Positions 62,252 through 64,000 of a stretch of 64,000 nucleotides of DNA are shown here, in pieces. Numbering within the stretch: the stretch's first letter is position 1; each line of letters opens with the position of its first letter. Under the pieces are notes generated by a model, which was not told the origin of the DNA, did no database searches, and saw nothing but the letters and a program-made list of their open reading frames with translations. Both the position numbers and the translations under genes were made by a program. The stretch is from JAXDMK01 sp963765955 (lineage in GTDB: Bacteria; Actinomycetota; Acidimicrobiia; Acidimicrobiales; AC-14): positions 73,912-137,911 of the forward strand of contig CAVXYA010000006.1 of NCBI GenBank assembly GCA_963765955.1. The letters are read 5' to 3'.

Positions 62252-63727
62252 TCATCGGCCGGGCGGGCCTGGCGCCCGCAGGGCGATCACGTGCGTACCG
62301 GCATCGCCTGGCGAGTCGCCCACGGTCGGATGGACTCGCCGGTGGCCCAGGAGTTCGAGACCTTCGTCCCAGGCCAGGTCGAGGAAGTTGGCCGGATAGG
62401 TCTTGCGCTCGACGTCGTAGTCGATGCCGGCGACCATTGCCTCGAACTCCAGGACCGCGAAGCGCACCCGCTGCCAGGGACCGGCGGCGCCAGGGTGCCG
62501 CACCCGGTCACGACGGAGCTCCTCGAGCGCGTCGCCCAACGCCTCCGGCCGCGACCGGTCGATCCTCCGAAGGGCAAGAAGGCGCCGTTGCTCGACAGCC
62601 GGGAGCGTGTCGGGATCAATGTGGCGGAGGGCGTCGTCGATGTAGGACATGTGGTGGTCTACGAGGATTCGGGCCCGTTGGTCCTCGGTGACGAAGGGCG
62701 AGATCATCTCGTCGGCGATGAGGATCAGGCCGCCCGGCGCCACCAGCCTGCGCATGGAGCGGAGGAAGATGCGCGTGTCGAGGTGATGAGAGGCGCCCAC
62801 CGACAGGGCCACCGGGTAGGGCGTGTCGCTCCGGAAGTCGGCGACGCCGGAGTTGAACGGCCTGATCCTGTGACCGCCCACGCTGCGGACGAGGTGCCGG
62901 AACGATGACGGGCTGGGGTCGACTGCGTCGATGGTCGTGACCGGGAAGAGCTCTGCGAACATGATGGTGGTAAGACCGGGACCAGGGCCGATGTCGACCG
63001 CTGCGGTCGGGTCGTGACCGAGGAATTGGCGAACCATGTGGGCGAGGGCGAGCACCTGGACGGCGTAGGCGGGATGGGTGGCCTCGAAGAGGGCGTACTC
63101 GTCGACGCTGATCCGAGACTCCCACACGTCGTCGGTGGGGCTTCCGGAGGACACGCGCTCTGCGTCGGCGTCCGGGTCGTCGTCTCGGACGAAACGCGGC
63201 ACCTCGGGAAATCCCCGGCGATTGAGCATGTCGGACGCCAGCGACGCCAGCAGTCGACTGTCCGACTCGAGCCATGTCCGCAGTTCGGTGGCCGTCACCG
63301 ACGCACCCGGTGCGCTCGCCGAGGCGATCGTATCTGCCGCCCCCCACACGTCCGTCGGGCCCACCTCGTTCCCGTCGACTCCGGCGTTACGAGGGCGATC
63401 CCAAGGTATGAGGTGCCGGTGGCCAGGACCCTCCACCCGGCGACCCGACACTCTGACGGCCGTGGACTCGAGCGTGACAGCCACCCGGGCGCGGGGCACC
63501 ACGATCTCCCAGCCGGATCCGAGGCCTTGGATCTCGGCGTCGATCGACTCGGCGTACGAACGCAGCGCGGCCTCGACCTCCGGCCGCATCCAGCCTTCAC
63601 GCTGGATGGGCACGCAGTTGTCCCTCTGACGGAGCCCGTTCTGACATTCCTCGAGAGTCTTGGCGACGATGTCGAGCGCGCGCCCGATCACATCCGGGTC
63701 GACAATCGTCACGGGTACCTCGGTCAT
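62252..63727 (-). CDS. SAM-dependent methyltransferase with N-terminal extension
   Basis: A 491-residue protein. The class I SAM-binding motif AVDIGPGPGLTTIMFAELF lies near residue 246, followed by AVDPSPSSFRHL and LVAPGGLILIADE. The N-terminal 200 residues are of unknown fold, with a WESRISVDEYALFEATHP segment just before the methyltransferase. The C-terminus is helical. Together with the ATP-grasp gene it suggests a small-molecule or peptide tailoring pathway. ATG 63727 follows a purine-rich site; GTG 63745 is an alternative. Confidence 0.82.
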   Translation of the reverse strand: MTEVPVTIVDPDVIGRALDIVAKTLEECQNGLRQRDNCVPIQREGWMRPEVEAALRSYAESIDAEIQGLGSGWEIVVPRARVAVTLESTAVRVSGRRVEGPGHRHLIPWDRPRNAGVDGNEVGPTDVWGAADTIASASAPGASVTATELRTWLESDSRLLASLASDMLNRRGFPEVPRFVRDDDPDADAERVSSGSPTDDVWESRISVDEYALFEATHPAYAVQVLALAHMVRQFLGHDPTAAVDIGPGPGLTTIMFAELFPVTTIDAVDPSPSSFRHLVRSVGGHRIRPFNSGVADFRSDTPYPVALSVGASHHLDTRIFLRSMRRLVAPGGLILIADEMISPFVTEDQRARILVDHHMSYIDDALRHIDPDTLPAVEQRRLLALRRIDRSRPEALGDALEELRRDRVRHPGAAGPWQRVRFAVLEFEAMVAGIDYDVERKTYPANFLDLAWDEGLELLGHRRVHPTVGDSPGDAGTHVIALRAPGPPGR

Positions 63728-64000
63728 CTCCGTCCTTCCCGTCACGGTGACGTGAGGCCGCGCCTTGCTGGACCGGCCGGGGTCCTTCCCGGGCAGTCTC
63801 CCAAGCCCGCCTCTCCACTGCTCTGTCTACTCTGGTTTGCGTCTGACCATTCCGTCGCCCCGCGAGGTGGCGTGGAGCGTTTCTGCGGCCCGGCGGGCTC
63901 ATCGGCTTCGCAGCCTCGCCTCTCCAGGGCTGATCGGCGCACGACGGGAACGCGACGAAGCGGGGCGGCATCGGCGCAATCCCCGCGTGGGCGTCGGTAC
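63728..64000. other. Upstream region at the right edge
   Basis: No convincing gene. A perfect palindrome CGTCAC-G-GTGACG (63740-63752) lies 13 bases before the methyltransferase start and could be an operator. A 66-codon minus-strand frame (63942-63742) exists but has no ribosome site or recognisable precursor features. The cluster may continue beyond the window. Confidence 0.4.

Noticed and set aside
63742..63942. 66-codon minus-strand frame as a RiPP precursor for the ATP-grasp ligase
   Set aside because: No ribosome site, Arg/Pro-rich throughout, no leader/core pattern. Kept only as a remote possibility.

Overview
The window is a 64 kb piece of a very GC-rich chromosome, almost certainly from an actinobacterium. 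Supporting signs are the two 13E12/DUF222 HNH proteins, the many GTG starts and leaderless-looking promoters, a HelD-type RNA polymerase recycling factor, a MurA with Asp in place of the catalytic Cys, bacterial Ku with an ATP-dependent ligase, and a haem cluster of the actinobacterial type. A deep-branching, Acidimicrobiia-like lineage is my guess and is not proven by the sequence. No rRNA, tRNA, CRISPR array, integrase or complete insertion sequence is visible.

Layout. 0-12 kb: the 3' part of malQ, two metallo-hydrolase/HNH neighbours around a low-complexity GC desert, an epimerase, an ArsC-like protein, a Ser/Thr kinase, a flavin disulfide reductase, an M50-TPR membrane protease and two lipoproteins. 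12-24.7 kb: helD-murA (overlapping), an L,D-transpeptidase, two divergent AI-2E/PerM-type membrane proteins separated by little more than a palindrome, a tiny metallothionein overlapping a metallo-beta-lactamase-fold gene, pyruvate kinase, and a DNA-repair pair (ogt, udgX). 24.7-40.7 kb: thiC with a TPP riboswitch, an ABC-2 exporter, hemE-hemH-hemY, an AbiEi/DUF559-like protein, an aldehyde dehydrogenase and two large membrane proteins.

40.8-48.4 kb is the most interesting segment. A co-directional, tightly packed cassette encodes a stand-alone ATP-dependent DNA ligase, a STAND-type NTPase of about 1,060 residues, a UbiA-family prenyltransferase, a CHAT caspase-like protease and Ku. It places a putative signal-sensing NTPase/protease pair between the two core proteins of non-homologous end joining. 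A vapBC toxin-antitoxin pair with a palindromic operator follows directly.

48-64 kb is accessory in character: a TetR-controlled quinone oxidoreductase with paired operators, small secreted proteins, an FG-GAP repeat protein with near-identical 147 bp repeats, a GlxA-type regulator, a second DUF222 HNH gene, a patch of gene fragments, mazEF, and a PGM1-like ATP-grasp ligase beside a methyltransferase that may belong to a peptide natural-product cluster running off the right edge.

Two features cut across the whole window. First, about eleven genes are interrupted by single-base indels, mostly one extra base in or beside a short homopolymer, so the assembly probably carries residual sequencing errors and the broken genes should not be read as pseudogenes without checking. 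Second, a family of palindromic elements with CGAACTGGTGAC/GTCACCAGTTCG arms recurs: three full copies, one of them inside the hemY reading frame, and one possible short relative.
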